This document shows, in pieces, positions 47,094-54,929 of a stretch of 64,000 nt of DNA. Position 1 is the stretch's first letter; each line of letters starts with the position of its first letter. This DNA comes from Meridianimarinicoccus roseus. GTDB taxonomy: Bacteria; Pseudomonadota; Alphaproteobacteria; Rhodobacterales; Rhodobacteraceae. A program made the position numbers and the translations under genes. Below the pieces are notes generated by a model that was given only the letters and a program-made list of their open reading frames with translations, had not been told where the DNA came from and ran no database searches. The stretch covers positions 1 to 64,000 of the forward strand of contig NZ_QGKU01000048.1 of the NCBI RefSeq assembly GCF_003172915.1. The letters are read 5' to 3'.

Positions 47094-47115
47094 AATCAGG
47101 CCATTAGACTATAGA
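47094..47115 (+). promoter_or_regulatory. IHF consensus site overlapping the ihfB promoter
   Basis: AATCAGGCCATTA (47094-47106) matches the IHF consensus WATCARNNNNTTR at every defined position. Four bases later TATAGA (47110-47115) is a good -10; the -35 is weak. IHF bound here would sit in the promoter spacer and block RNA polymerase, suggesting autorepression. Confidence 0.6.
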
Positions 47116-47166
47116 TTTCGGGCAACCCTTCGTGACAAGAAGGGGGCACCGAAGGGGACGTTCCAA

Positions 47167-47448
47167 ATGATCCGGTCTGAATTGATCCAGAAGATTGCCG
47201 ATGAGAATCCACATCTCTACCAACGAGACGTGGAGCGCATCGTGAACACGATTTTCGAAGAGATCATCGAGGCCATGGCGCGCGGCGACCGTGTGGAACT
47301 GCGCGGATTTGGGGCCTTCTCAGTCAAGAAACGGGACGCGAGAGTGGGCCGCAATCCCCGCACCGGCGACTCGGTCGAGGTTGAGGAAAAACACGTCCCG
47401 TTCTTCAAGACCGGCAAGCTGCTGCGCGACCGGCTGAACGACAAGTAA
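47167..47448 (+). CDS. ihfB: Integration host factor subunit beta
   Basis: 93 aa from the ATG at 47167 ([10 protein letters not shown]). HU/IHF family DNA-bending protein: [29 protein letters not shown] helices, [20 protein letters not shown], the DNA-intercalating [12 protein letters not shown] arm with its Pro, and [14 protein letters not shown] at the end. Pairs with IhfA (not in window) to bend DNA for recombination and transcription. Downstream of rpsA after a terminator and own promoter. Confidence 0.95.
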   Translation: MIRSELIQKIADENPHLYQRDVERIVNTIFEEIIEAMARGDRVELRGFGAFSVKKRDARVGRNPRTGDSVEVEEKHVPFFKTGKLLRDRLNDK

Positions 47449-47457
47449 GAGGCACGC

Positions 47458-47817
47458 ATGCGGTTCATCACCTATCTCATCCTCGCGCTGATTGCGCTGG
47501 CGCTGGTCATCATCGGCTTCGCGAACCGGTCTGTGGTCACGCTTACGCTGCTGCCCGCGGAACTGGTCCCGTTCACGAAATACAACGTCTCGTACGAGCT
47601 GCCGCTGTACATGGTGGTGTTCGGAGGCATTGCCGTGGGCATCCTGCTCGGGTTCTTCTGGGAATGGATGCGAGAGCACAAGCACCGGTCGGAAGCGACG
47701 AACAACCGTCGCGAGCGGGCGATGCTCGCCAAGGAACTGGAAAAGATCAAGGCGGATCGCAAGCAGGGCCAGGACGAGATCCTCGCGCTGCTGGACGACA
47801 ACCAGTCCCGCGCCTGA
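47458..47817 (+). CDS. LapA-domain membrane protein (DUF1049)
   Basis: 119 aa. Two transmembrane helices ([19 protein letters not shown] at about 7-24, [20 protein letters not shown] at about 50-70) and a cytoplasmic coiled coil ([18 protein letters not shown]). LapA family, which in enterobacteria works with LapB in lipopolysaccharide assembly control; no LapB in window. 9 bp after ihfB and 7 bp before trpF, so part of one transcript. Confidence 0.88.
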   Translation: MRFITYLILALIALALVIIGFANRSVVTLTLLPAELVPFTKYNVSYELPLYMVVFGGIAVGILLGFFWEWMREHKHRSEATNNRRERAMLAKELEKIKADRKQGQDEILALLDDNQSRA

Positions 47818-47824
47818 CCGCTGC

Positions 47825-48490
47825 ATGGCACATCAGGTTCGGGTCAAGATCTGCGGTCTGACCCGCGCCCCCGATCTTGCCGCCGCCGTGGCGGCCGGGG
47901 CGTCCTATGTCGGGCTTGTGTTCTTCGAAAAATCCCCAAGACACCTCTCCGTCGCGCAAGCGGCTGCTCTGGCGCAGGGGGTGCCTCCGGGCATCGCGAA
48001 GGTGGCGCTGACGGTGAACGCCGACGATGCGCAGCTTGATGCGCTGACCGCGTCGGTGCCACTTGATATCCTGCAGCTTCACGGCTCCGAAACGCCCGCG
48101 CGGGTCGCCGAAATCCGTTCCCGCACTGGCCTTCCCGTGATGAAGGCCGTAGGAGTGGCGGACGCGGACGACCTGCCCGCGCTTGACGATCATGCCCGCG
48201 CGGCCGACATGCTGCTGGTGGATGCCAAGCCGCCGAAAGGCGCGGCGCTGCCGGGTGGCAACGGTCTGGCCTTCGACTGGCGTCTGATTGCCGGTCGGCG
48301 CTGGCCGGTGCCTTGGATGCTGGCGGGCGGGCTGCGGCCCGACAATGTGGCCGAAGCGATCCGCCTGACCGGAGCGCGGCAGGTGGATGTGTCCTCGGGC
48401 GTGGAAAGCGCGCCGGGGCTGAAGGATGCGGACAGGATTGCGGCCTTCGTGGCTGCAGCGACGGGAGATACGGGATGCCAGACGACCTGA
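47825..48490 (+). CDS. trpF: Phosphoribosylanthranilate isomerase
   Basis: 221 aa from the ATG at 47825. (beta/alpha)8-barrel enzyme of tryptophan biosynthesis. Cys10 general base in [11 protein letters not shown], Asp in the [10 protein letters not shown] strand, [12 protein letters not shown], and the phosphate-binding [13 protein letters not shown] with [14 protein letters not shown]. All key residues are present. The stop overlaps trpB by 16 bp. Confidence 0.95.
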   Translation: MAHQVRVKICGLTRAPDLAAAVAAGASYVGLVFFEKSPRHLSVAQAAALAQGVPPGIAKVALTVNADDAQLDALTASVPLDILQLHGSETPARVAEIRSRTGLPVMKAVGVADADDLPALDDHARAADMLLVDAKPPKGAALPGGNGLAFDWRLIAGRRWPVPWMLAGGLRPDNVAEAIRLTGARQVDVSSGVESAPGLKDADRIAAFVAAATGDTGCQTT

Positions 48491-49695
48491 TCAACAGTTT
48501 CATGACCGGCCCCGACGAGAAGGGCCGTTTCGGCGATTTCGGCGGACGTTTCGTGAGCGAGACGTTGATGCCGCTGATCCTAGAGCTGGAAGCCTGCTAC
48601 GAGCACGCCAAGACCGACCAGAGCTTTTGGGACGAAATGAACGACCTCTGGACGCATTATGTCGGCCGTCCTTCGCCCATGTATCACGCCGCGCGCCTGA
48701 CCGAGTATTGCGGCGGCGCCAAGATCTACATGAAGCGGGACGAGCTGAACCACACCGGCGCACACAAGATCAACAACGTGCTGGGCCAGATCCTTCTGGC
48801 GCGGCGCATGGGCAAGTCGCGGATCATCGCCGAAACCGGTGCCGGTCAGCACGGCGTTGCCACCGCGACGGTGTGTGCCAAGTTCGGGCTGGAATGCGTC
48901 GTATACATGGGCGCGCATGATGTGGAACGCCAGTCGCCCAATGTTTTCCGGATGAAGCTTCTGGGGGCCAAGGTGGTGCCTGTGACCTCGGGCCGGGGCA
49001 CTCTGAAGGATGCCATGAACGACGCGCTGCGCGACTGGGTGACCAACGTGCGCGATACGTTTTACTGCATCGGTACGGTGGCGGGGCCGCACCCCTATCC
49101 GGCGATGGTGCGCGACTTTCAGTCTATCATCGGCAAGGAAGCCAAGGCGCAATTGCAGGAACAGGAAGGCCGTCTGCCGGATACGATCATTGCCGCGATC
49201 GGCGGCGGATCGAACGCGATGGGCCTCTTTTACCCGTTCCTCGACGACCGCAGCGTGAACATCATCGGCGTGGAAGCAGGCGGGCACGGCGTGGACGAGA
49301 AGATGGAACACTGCGCAAGCCTTACCGGCGGGCGTCCCGGTGTTCTGCACGGCAACCGCACCTATCTTCTGCAGGATGAGGACGGGCAGATCCTCGAAGG
49401 GCACTCGATCTCGGCCGGACTTGATTATCCGGGCATCGGGCCCGAGCATTCCTGGCTGCACGAGACGGGGCGCGCGAAATACGTTTCTATCACCGATAAC
49501 GAGGCGCTTGAAGCGTTCAAGGTGTGCTGTGCGCAGGAAGGCATCATCCCCGCGCTGGAACCGTCGCACGCGTTGGCCCACGTCCTGAAGATCGCGCCGA
49601 ACCTGCCCGCCGACCACATCCTGTGCATGAACATGTGTGGGCGCGGCGACAAGGATATTTTCACCGTCGCCAAGGCGCTTGGCGTCGAGATCTGA
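48475..49695 (+). CDS. trpB: Tryptophan synthase beta chain
   Basis: 406 aa from the ATG at 48475, overlapping trpF by 16 bp. PLP lysine in [31 protein letters not shown], the PLP-phosphate GGGSNAMG loop, [21 protein letters not shown] and [10 protein letters not shown]. Condenses indole and serine. The alpha subunit gene trpA is not in this window, as in other Rhodobacterales. Confidence 0.96.
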   Translation: MPDDLINSFMTGPDEKGRFGDFGGRFVSETLMPLILELEACYEHAKTDQSFWDEMNDLWTHYVGRPSPMYHAARLTEYCGGAKIYMKRDELNHTGAHKINNVLGQILLARRMGKSRIIAETGAGQHGVATATVCAKFGLECVVYMGAHDVERQSPNVFRMKLLGAKVVPVTSGRGTLKDAMNDALRDWVTNVRDTFYCIGTVAGPHPYPAMVRDFQSIIGKEAKAQLQEQEGRLPDTIIAAIGGGSNAMGLFYPFLDDRSVNIIGVEAGGHGVDEKMEHCASLTGGRPGVLHGNRTYLLQDEDGQILEGHSISAGLDYPGIGPEHSWLHETGRAKYVSITDNEALEAFKVCCAQEGIIPALEPSHALAHVLKIAPNLPADHILCMNMCGRGDKDIFTVAKALGVEI

Positions 49696-49732
49696 TCCCG
49701 TCCAAGCCTCGCCCGGGCGGCGGGCCAATGCA

Positions 49733-50110
49733 TCAGGTTTCGGTGCGTGCGTACTGCGTGAGCACTGACAGCGGCACAATGTCGAGAGCGCGTTCGTGCG
49801 TGGCCGAAAGGTTCACCTCGGGCGCGCAACCGTCGTCATGCGCCTGCAGGAAGCGGCCCGCGCACAGGCACCACTGATCGCCTGGTTTCAGCCCGGGAAA
49901 GCCGAATTCCGGGCGCGGCGTGCTCAGATCGTTCCCGACATACTTCGAAAAGGCTAGGAACTCCGCCGTCATGACCGCGCAGACCGTGTGGCTGCCACGG
50001 TCCGCCGCACTTGTGTCGCAGCAACCATTGCGGAAAAACCCGGTCATCGGATCGGTGGAGCAGGGCTGAAGCGCGTCGCCGTTCACGTTGAGGGAGGGTG
50101 CCTTGTCCAT
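49733..50110 (-). CDS. DUF2237 family protein
   Basis: 125 aa. The conserved DPMTGFFRNGCCDTSAADRG, HTVCAVMTAEFLAFSK and GLKPGDQWCLCAGRF stretches, each with paired Cys, are the DUF2237 hallmark (thought to bind metal, not proven). The family often sits near housekeeping genes in marine bacteria. Between trpB (convergent) and pth. Confidence 0.9.
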   Translation of the reverse strand: MDKAPSLNVNGDALQPCSTDPMTGFFRNGCCDTSAADRGSHTVCAVMTAEFLAFSKYVGNDLSTPRPEFGFPGLKPGDQWCLCAGRFLQAHDDGCAPEVNLSATHERALDIVPLSVLTQYARTET

Positions 50111-50143
50111 GTCCTGTCCTTTCTCTGTTGCCTGAAGGCTAGC

Positions 50144-50857
50144 CTATCTGAACCTGTCGGCAAGGCGTTGCAGGGCACGGCGCGCGTCCGGTTCGGAGCT
50201 TTGCTCCACCTCTCTGTCGGGTGCCGCCTTCCCCTTTGACGTGTCTGCTTCCGCTGCGGCGGGGCGGGAGGTGCCGGTCGACGCGCGCGGCGGAGCGGTG
50301 CGAAGCGCGACCGCGTTCAGGAAGCGGGCGGTGTCGCCTGCCGCAAGGTCCGCCGCCCCGTCCGAGATGCCGCGCAGCAGATCGTCCAGCCAGTCCTCGT
50401 CCGACTTTGCAAAGTTGCCAAGGACATAGCCCGACACGCGGTCCTTGTGGCCCGGATGCCCGATGCCCAACCGCACGCGGCCGTAATCGGGTCCGAGATG
50501 GGCATGGATGGAGCGCAGACCGTTGTGCCCCGCATGCCCGCCGCCGGTCTTGACGCGGATCTTGCCGGGGGCGAGGTCAAGTTCGTCGTGGAAGACGATC
50601 AGGTCGCTTGGGGCGATCTTGAAGAACTTCGCGGCCTCGGCGACGGCCTGCCCCGAGAGGTTCATGAAGGTCTGTGGCTTGAGCACCAGAACCTTGGACC
50701 CGCGCAGATTTCCTTCGGTTATCAATGCGTTGAACTTGGCGCGGAAGGGCGCGAAGCCGTGGTCTTCGGCGATGCGATCGACGGCCATGAAGCCGATGTT
50801 GTGGCGGTTGCGGGCGTATTGGGGGCCGGGATTGCCCAACCCGACGAGAAGGCGCAT
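50144..50857 (-). CDS. pth: Peptidyl-tRNA hydrolase
   Basis: 237 aa; the enzymatic core is ~190 aa and the last ~45 residues (Ala/Arg-rich) are a disordered extension seen in related alphaproteobacteria. Catalytic set: Asn and His in GLGNPGPQYARNRHNIGF (Asn10/His20 region) and Asp in DLIVFHDELDLAPGKIRVK. FMNLSGQAVAEAAKF is also conserved. Releases peptides from stalled tRNAs. Normally adjacent to rplY, but here rplY lies 4 kb away. Confidence 0.93.
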   Translation of the reverse strand: MRLLVGLGNPGPQYARNRHNIGFMAVDRIAEDHGFAPFRAKFNALITEGNLRGSKVLVLKPQTFMNLSGQAVAEAAKFFKIAPSDLIVFHDELDLAPGKIRVKTGGGHAGHNGLRSIHAHLGPDYGRVRLGIGHPGHKDRVSGYVLGNFAKSDEDWLDDLLRGISDGAADLAAGDTARFLNAVALRTAPPRASTGTSRPAAAEADTSKGKAAPDREVEQSSEPDARRALQRLADRFR

Positions 50858-50935
50858 GACAGGCTCCGTGTGGCGGTTGACCTTGGCCCCCGTTGTGCCG
50901 TGAATGGGCGCGAAACACCAGTGCGGGAGAGCGAG

Positions 50936-51253
50936 ATGTATCTGACGATGAACCGGTTCAAGGTGAAGCTGGGGCAGGAACAGGCGTTCGAGGAGCTATG
51001 GACGCAGCGCGACAGCCACCTGACCCAAGTCGCTGGTTTCAAAGCCTTTCACCTGCTCAAGGGCCCCGAGAAGGACGGCTACCGGCTTTATGCCTCGCAC
51101 ACCGGCTGGGAGTCGGAAGAGGCGTTCCGGGCCTGGACGAAATCGGAGGCGTTTCGCAAGGCCCATGCCGGGGCGGGCAGCACCGGGGACCTGTATGAAG
51201 GCGCGCCGGAACTGGAGATCTTCGAGACCGTGCAGGAGATCACGGCGGGCTGA
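50936..51253 (+). CDS. Antibiotic-biosynthesis-monooxygenase-family protein
   Basis: 105 aa from the ATG at 50936. A single ABM-type ferredoxin-like fold: MNRFKVKLGQEQAFEELWTQRD, AGFKAFHLLKGPEKDGYRLYASHTGWES, EAFRAWTKSEAFRKAH. Related proteins include haem-degrading monooxygenases (HmoB/IsdG-like) and quinol monooxygenases; here the haem-binding residues cannot be confirmed. First of the accessory genes between pth and rplY. Followed by an 11-bp tandem repeat and a stem-loop. Confidence 0.8.
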   Translation: MYLTMNRFKVKLGQEQAFEELWTQRDSHLTQVAGFKAFHLLKGPEKDGYRLYASHTGWESEEAFRAWTKSEAFRKAHAGAGSTGDLYEGAPELEIFETVQEITAG

Positions 51254-51259
51254 ACGGCG

Positions 51260-51292
51260 CATATGAACGCCATATGACTCGCATATGACTCC
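51260..51292. repeat. Three 11-bp tandem repeats containing CATATG
   Basis: CATATGAACGC, CATATGACTCG and CATATGACTCC in perfect 11-bp register, starting 7 bp after the monooxygenase-like stop. Each unit begins with the palindrome CATATG, so the copies sit on the same DNA face about one helical turn apart. Confidence 0.75.
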
Positions 51293-51300
51293 CGTAGGAC

Positions 51301-51320
51301 CCTGCGCGCGGTGGCGCAGG
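51301..51320 (+). terminator. Stem-loop after tandem repeat
   Basis: CCTGCGC and GCGCAGG form a perfect 7-bp stem with a 6-nt loop; no T-run follows. Possible terminator of the monooxygenase-like gene. Confidence 0.4.
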
Positions 51321-51379
51321 GCCGCGTTAACCCCGTTGCGGCAGGCTGATTGCGTGATCCAATGCCGAAGGAAACGCCG

Positions 51380-51811
51380 ATGCCCCGCAGTTCAACCGCC
51401 CACCGCACGCCCCCGGCCCGCCTTGAGCCGACGCGTAACCTGCACCGCCGCGCCCCGGAGCCGGGCCAGACCAAGACCGCGCGACTGGCCTATGAACGGC
51501 TGATGGGCGAGGTGCGGGACCTTGAGTATGAAGACCTTGCGCCGTTCTGGATCGGCAAGCACATCCCCGAGGCGTGGGACACGCTGGAACGCGACGTGGA
51601 CGTAGCGGAGAAGAAGGTCCGCGTGACCCTGCTGCTGGATGAGAGCGTGGCGAAATTCTATCGCGGGATGGGGCAGGGCTACCAGGCGCGGATCAACCGG
51701 GTGCTGGCGACCTTCGCCCAGATGCGAATCGCACAGGTGAACGCGGCGGAGGCGCGGATCGCGAAGTTCCGGGCGGAGGAGCGGGCGCGGTTGAGGGGGG
51801 AGGGGGGATGA
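51380..51811 (+). CDS. Orphan BrnA-like antitoxin-family protein
   Basis: 143 aa from the ATG at 51380 (AAGGA 8 bp upstream); ATG 51362 also in frame. The C-terminal half, RVTLLLDESVAKFYRGMGQGYQARINRVLATF, resembles the DNA-binding BrnA antitoxin motif (ribbon-helix-helix-like). No BrnT toxin (short RelE-like protein normally upstream) is visible. The N-terminal 40 residues are basic and Pro-rich. It borders the AT-rich insert that begins around 51815. Role as a stand-alone regulator or remnant is unknown. Confidence 0.6.
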   Translation: MPRSSTAHRTPPARLEPTRNLHRRAPEPGQTKTARLAYERLMGEVRDLEYEDLAPFWIGKHIPEAWDTLERDVDVAEKKVRVTLLLDESVAKFYRGMGQGYQARINRVLATFAQMRIAQVNAAEARIAKFRAEERARLRGEGG

Positions 51812-51902
51812 CCGTCCCGGAAGCTGGTTGTTTTCTTACGAGCTTCATCATACGGTTTTACTACTCTTGATAGTTGGCTTGGAAAAAAGAGCAACTGAAA
51901 CG

Positions 51903-53603
51903 ATGGTAAAATTAGTTTCAATTAGGGTTCGAAATTTTAAGGCAGTTCGAGATGCTTTAATTCCATTATCAGATGGGCTGACTGTATTGGTTGGCGAGAA
52001 CAGTTCGGGGAAATCATCGGTCCTTCAGGCTATCCATTGGGCTTGCAGATGTATTGCTCACCCTAGGGCGCAGCGAAATCAATCGAGGAGTATTGCAGCG
52101 CACGATTTCGATTTCTATCCGACGGAGCAGGTTCGCAAGGTTGGGCACAATCGAGAATTACGGCAGGGAAGGGGTCCCAATCGAGAAGTGAGTGTCAGAG
52201 TGTCATTTGAGCACGGCATCGATGACGATGCTCCTGTACAGGAAAGCACGGTAAAGCTAAGCCAGGGTAACAATGATGTTATCAAGATAGACTTGCAGAA
52301 TGATCTTATTAGTTCAGATTTGTACGAATTAATGTCAAATAGGGATCGTCCATTTTCGAGCTATATACCCGGGCTTGCTGGCATTCCGCTGGCTGAGGAA
52401 AAACGATCTAGGCTCCCAATTCTTAGGCAGGCTGCTAGCGGCGATGCCAATGCAGTTCTTCGGAACATTCTTTTGCAAATCAAGGAATCTAATGATCCGC
52501 AAGTGTCTTTGGAGAGGCTTTCTGAACTCTGCTCAGAAGTTCTTGATGAAGTGGATATACAAGTCAATTTTTCAGAAGGCAGAGATTTCCTGATTGACTG
52601 TACGCTTCGAACCCATGGTATGCATGGCGGATATTTTACACCGCTTGAGCTTGCCGGAACTGGTGTACTTCAGTGCATACAGATTTTTTCCTATCTTATT
52701 CTTTATAGGCCTAAAATACTTTTGATAGACGAACCTGATGCACATCTGCATCCAAGTCGACAGGAAGACTTGATCGCGGTTCTCTCACGGGTTGCCAAAG
52801 AGTACGAGAGTTCTGTTATTTTGACGACTCACAGCCCAAACTTAGTTAAGGCGCTACCTGAAAGTGCAAACGTTGTTTGGATGAAGGATGGTGGGGTTAT
52901 TGATGAAGGTGACGCGGTAAGGCAAAAAATGGGGTGGGGTATTCTGGATAAGAGAATCATTATTATCACAGAAGATTCAAAGCCTGAAGAGTTGCGATCT
53001 TTAATAAAGCAATGGCCAGAGTTAGAGCGACAGATTGCTATCTGGCCAGTAAATGGGCACACTGCTTTGCCGAATAAAGATGCTTGTGAAGCGCTTTTGT
53101 CAATGACTGGCGCGGCAAAGATATTAGTGCATCGTGATGGTGATTTCATGACGCCAAGTGAACGTGACAAAATGGCTCTAAAATATGATTGTGAGAATGT
53201 TTCGCTATGGATCACAGACTTTTCTGACGTGGAGTCGTTTTTTCTCCAGCCCGAGCGTATTGCCAGCGTGTCGGGGCTTGAGTTGCCTGTGATAAGAGAG
53301 GTTTTTTCAGAAATACGCGCTGAATTGCAAGACAGGCTTGACGATGATTTTGTAGCAAAGCGCCAGATGCTAGCCGAAGATCGTAGGCTTTATGCGCACC
53401 GAGATCAGGCGCCAAAAGTTTCGATGGCGAGGATTGAGATCAATAAAGGGCCGGATGATTTTGGTATCATTAAGGGGAAGACCTTTTCTAAAAAGCTCAA
53501 GCAGGAAATTTCGCAGCGCGGCGGCGATACTTCGAACTTTCTGCGAATTGTTGAGGGGGAGGCTGAACTTGCCATTTCTTTAAGGGAGGCTCTCTCCGAA
53601 TGA
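51903..53603 (+). CDS. OLD-family ATPase/TOPRIM-like nuclease, horizontally acquired
   Basis: 566 aa from the ATG at 51903; an upstream in-frame start at 51828 adds unlikely residues. N-terminal ABC-type ATPase: Walker A GENSSGKSS (31-39), signature-like LELAGTGVLQ, Walker B ILLIDEPDAHLHPSRQ (~275-290) and TTHSPNLVKA (~309). The C-terminal domain has IIIITEDSKPEELRSLI (~352), HRDGDF (~410) and DVESFFLQPE (~442), the acidic pattern of TOPRIM or DUF4435-like nuclease domains. Strikingly AT-rich compared with flanking genes. Likely anti-phage OLD/Gabija-A-type function; no helicase partner (GajB) adjoins it. Confidence 0.75.
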   Translation: MVKLVSIRVRNFKAVRDALIPLSDGLTVLVGENSSGKSSVLQAIHWACRCIAHPRAQRNQSRSIAAHDFDFYPTEQVRKVGHNRELRQGRGPNREVSVRVSFEHGIDDDAPVQESTVKLSQGNNDVIKIDLQNDLISSDLYELMSNRDRPFSSYIPGLAGIPLAEEKRSRLPILRQAASGDANAVLRNILLQIKESNDPQVSLERLSELCSEVLDEVDIQVNFSEGRDFLIDCTLRTHGMHGGYFTPLELAGTGVLQCIQIFSYLILYRPKILLIDEPDAHLHPSRQEDLIAVLSRVAKEYESSVILTTHSPNLVKALPESANVVWMKDGGVIDEGDAVRQKMGWGILDKRIIIITEDSKPEELRSLIKQWPELERQIAIWPVNGHTALPNKDACEALLSMTGAAKILVHRDGDFMTPSERDKMALKYDCENVSLWITDFSDVESFFLQPERIASVSGLELPVIREVFSEIRAELQDRLDDDFVAKRQMLAEDRRLYAHRDQAPKVSMARIEINKGPDDFGIIKGKTFSKKLKQEISQRGGDTSNFLRIVEGEAELAISLREALSE

Positions 53604-53660
53604 GATTGGCGAGTTTTGGTATGGACGTCATCAGTAACTAAAAATAAAAATAGCAACACA

Positions 53661-53776
53661 AAAAACGGGGCCCGAAGACCCCGTTCCGCGTGTCTGCGAT
53701 GATCCGGCGGGATCAGGCTTCGGCGTCCGCCTCGGCCTCTTCCTCGTCATCGGCGGCGGCGGCAAGCGCGCTCGGG
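53661..53776 (+). repeat. 116-bp direct repeat R1, copy of rplY 3' end plus terminator
   Basis: Matches 54814-54929 without gaps, differing at about five positions. It contains a terminator hairpin and, antisense, the last ~20 codons of rplY including the stop (53713-53715). Marks the right edge of the AT-rich OLD gene and the left edge of the methyltransferase segment. The remaining part of the 338-bp gap to the methyltransferase (53777-53941) has no recognisable feature. Confidence 0.9.
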
Positions 53777-53941
53777 CCGTGCGGCGGTTTCCCAGAGCGT
53801 CCGGGTGACGTCGCCAACCCTGCCTTGATCGGGCGCGGTATCTGCGCGACGCTGGCGGGGTGCGGGCCGTCCGGGGCGCGGGCGCGGCATGGTCCGCCTC
53901 GCCGGAGGGCCGTGCGGAACGCGGCAAGAACGGGAGCGGAT

Positions 53942-54814
53942 GTGGCAGAAGGATTGTGGACGGCGAAGGTTGCGTCTCTGGCGGAGTTCTCCGCCTATTT
54001 CGACCATCTGGGCGGCGCGGTGCAGGCGCGGTTCGAGCACGAGAAGGGGCTGTTGGCGCCGGACCTCGTGTCGGCGCAGGTGGCGGGCCATTGCGGCGTG
54101 TGCAGGCGCGACTCGCAGTTCCTGCTGGACCGGTACTTCGGGATCGAGCTTGCGGACGGCACCAGCCTGCCGAATTTCCGCGAACGGCTGGAATGCGGGT
54201 TCTGCGGGCTGAACACGCGGATGCGCGCGGCGCTGCAGTTCCTGGAGGAGCAGGAGGCGACGGCGGAGAGCCGGATCTACGCGACCGAGCAGATGTCCAA
54301 GCTGTTCGCGGCGTTGCAGGCGCGTTACCCCGACCTGACGGGGAGCGAGTACCTGCGCGACGGCACCGCGCCGGGCCGGACCAACGCGGCGGGCATCCGC
54401 CACGAGGACGGCACCGCGCTGACCTTCGCGGACGGGAGCTTCGACTACATCCTGAGTTTCGACGTGCTGGAGCACATCCCGGATTACATGACGGCGCTGC
54501 GCGAGATCGTGCGCTGCCTGAGGCCGGGGGGCAAGCTGCTGCTGACCGTGCCCTTCGCGATAGAGGAACAGGCGCATGTGGAGCGGGCGCGGATCGAGAA
54601 CGGGGAGATCGTGCACATCCTGCCGCCCGAGTATCACGGCGATATCCTGGACGATGGCGGCGCGCTGTGCTTCCGGCATTTCGGCTGGGACATCTGCGAG
54701 GATCTTGTCGCGGCCGGGTTCGCGTCGTCGGCGCTGCATTTCTACTGGTCGAAGCGGCTGGCCCTGATGGGCGGCTGGCAGTTCCTGATCGTGGCGGTCA
54801 AGGGGGCGGCATGA
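53942..54814 (+). CDS. Class I SAM-dependent methyltransferase with N-terminal Cys cluster
   Basis: 290 aa. GTG start at 53942 with GGGAG 5 bp upstream. The N-terminal region has GHCGVCRRDSQF and ECGFCGLNTRMRA, two CxxC pairs that may bind zinc. The Rossmann fold follows (~150-260): EYLRDGTAPGR, FADGSFDYILSFDVLEHIPD and CLRPGGKLLLTVPF. Small-molecule, sugar or protein target unknown. Enclosed by repeats R1 and R2, and its stop lies at the first base of R2, so its mRNA ends at the rplY terminator read backwards. A longer frame upstream of the GTG translates repeat R1 and is not real. Confidence 0.75.
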   Translation: MAEGLWTAKVASLAEFSAYFDHLGGAVQARFEHEKGLLAPDLVSAQVAGHCGVCRRDSQFLLDRYFGIELADGTSLPNFRERLECGFCGLNTRMRAALQFLEEQEATAESRIYATEQMSKLFAALQARYPDLTGSEYLRDGTAPGRTNAAGIRHEDGTALTFADGSFDYILSFDVLEHIPDYMTALREIVRCLRPGGKLLLTVPFAIEEQAHVERARIENGEIVHILPPEYHGDILDDGGALCFRHFGWDICEDLVAAGFASSALHFYWSKRLALMGGWQFLIVAVKGAA

Positions 54815-54929
54815 AAAACGGGGCCCGAAGGCCCCGTTTCGTGTGTCTGCGATGATCCGGCGGGATCAGGCTTCGGCGTCCGCCTCGGCCTCTTCCTCGT
54901 CATCGGCGGCGGCGGCGAGTGCGCTCGGG
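54814..54929 (+). repeat. 116-bp direct repeat R2, native rplY 3' end
   Basis: The resident copy: it includes the genuine rplY terminator and the 3' coding end (rplY stop at 54866-54868). The duplicate R1 lies 1153 bp to the left. Confidence 0.9.
54816..54839 (-). terminator. rplY terminator with UUCG loop
   Basis: AAACGGGGCC (54816-54825), CGAA, GGCCCCGTTT (54830-54839): perfect 10-bp stem. On the rplY strand the loop is C(UUCG)G, an extra-stable tetraloop, followed by UUUUU. The R1 copy carries one stem mismatch. Confidence 0.85.

Noticed and set aside
51380-51811. Complete toxin-antitoxin module
   Set aside because: Only a BrnA-like protein is present; no toxin-sized partner frame with RelE-like features lies upstream or downstream.
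51903-53603. Gabija (GajA-GajB) system
   Set aside because: No UvrD/PcrA-like helicase gene follows; the next gene is a methyltransferase beyond a terminator repeat.
53690-53941. N-terminal extension of the methyltransferase
   Set aside because: It translates the duplicated rplY terminator (Ser/Ala run) and lacks similarity; the GTG at 53942 has a good ribosome site.
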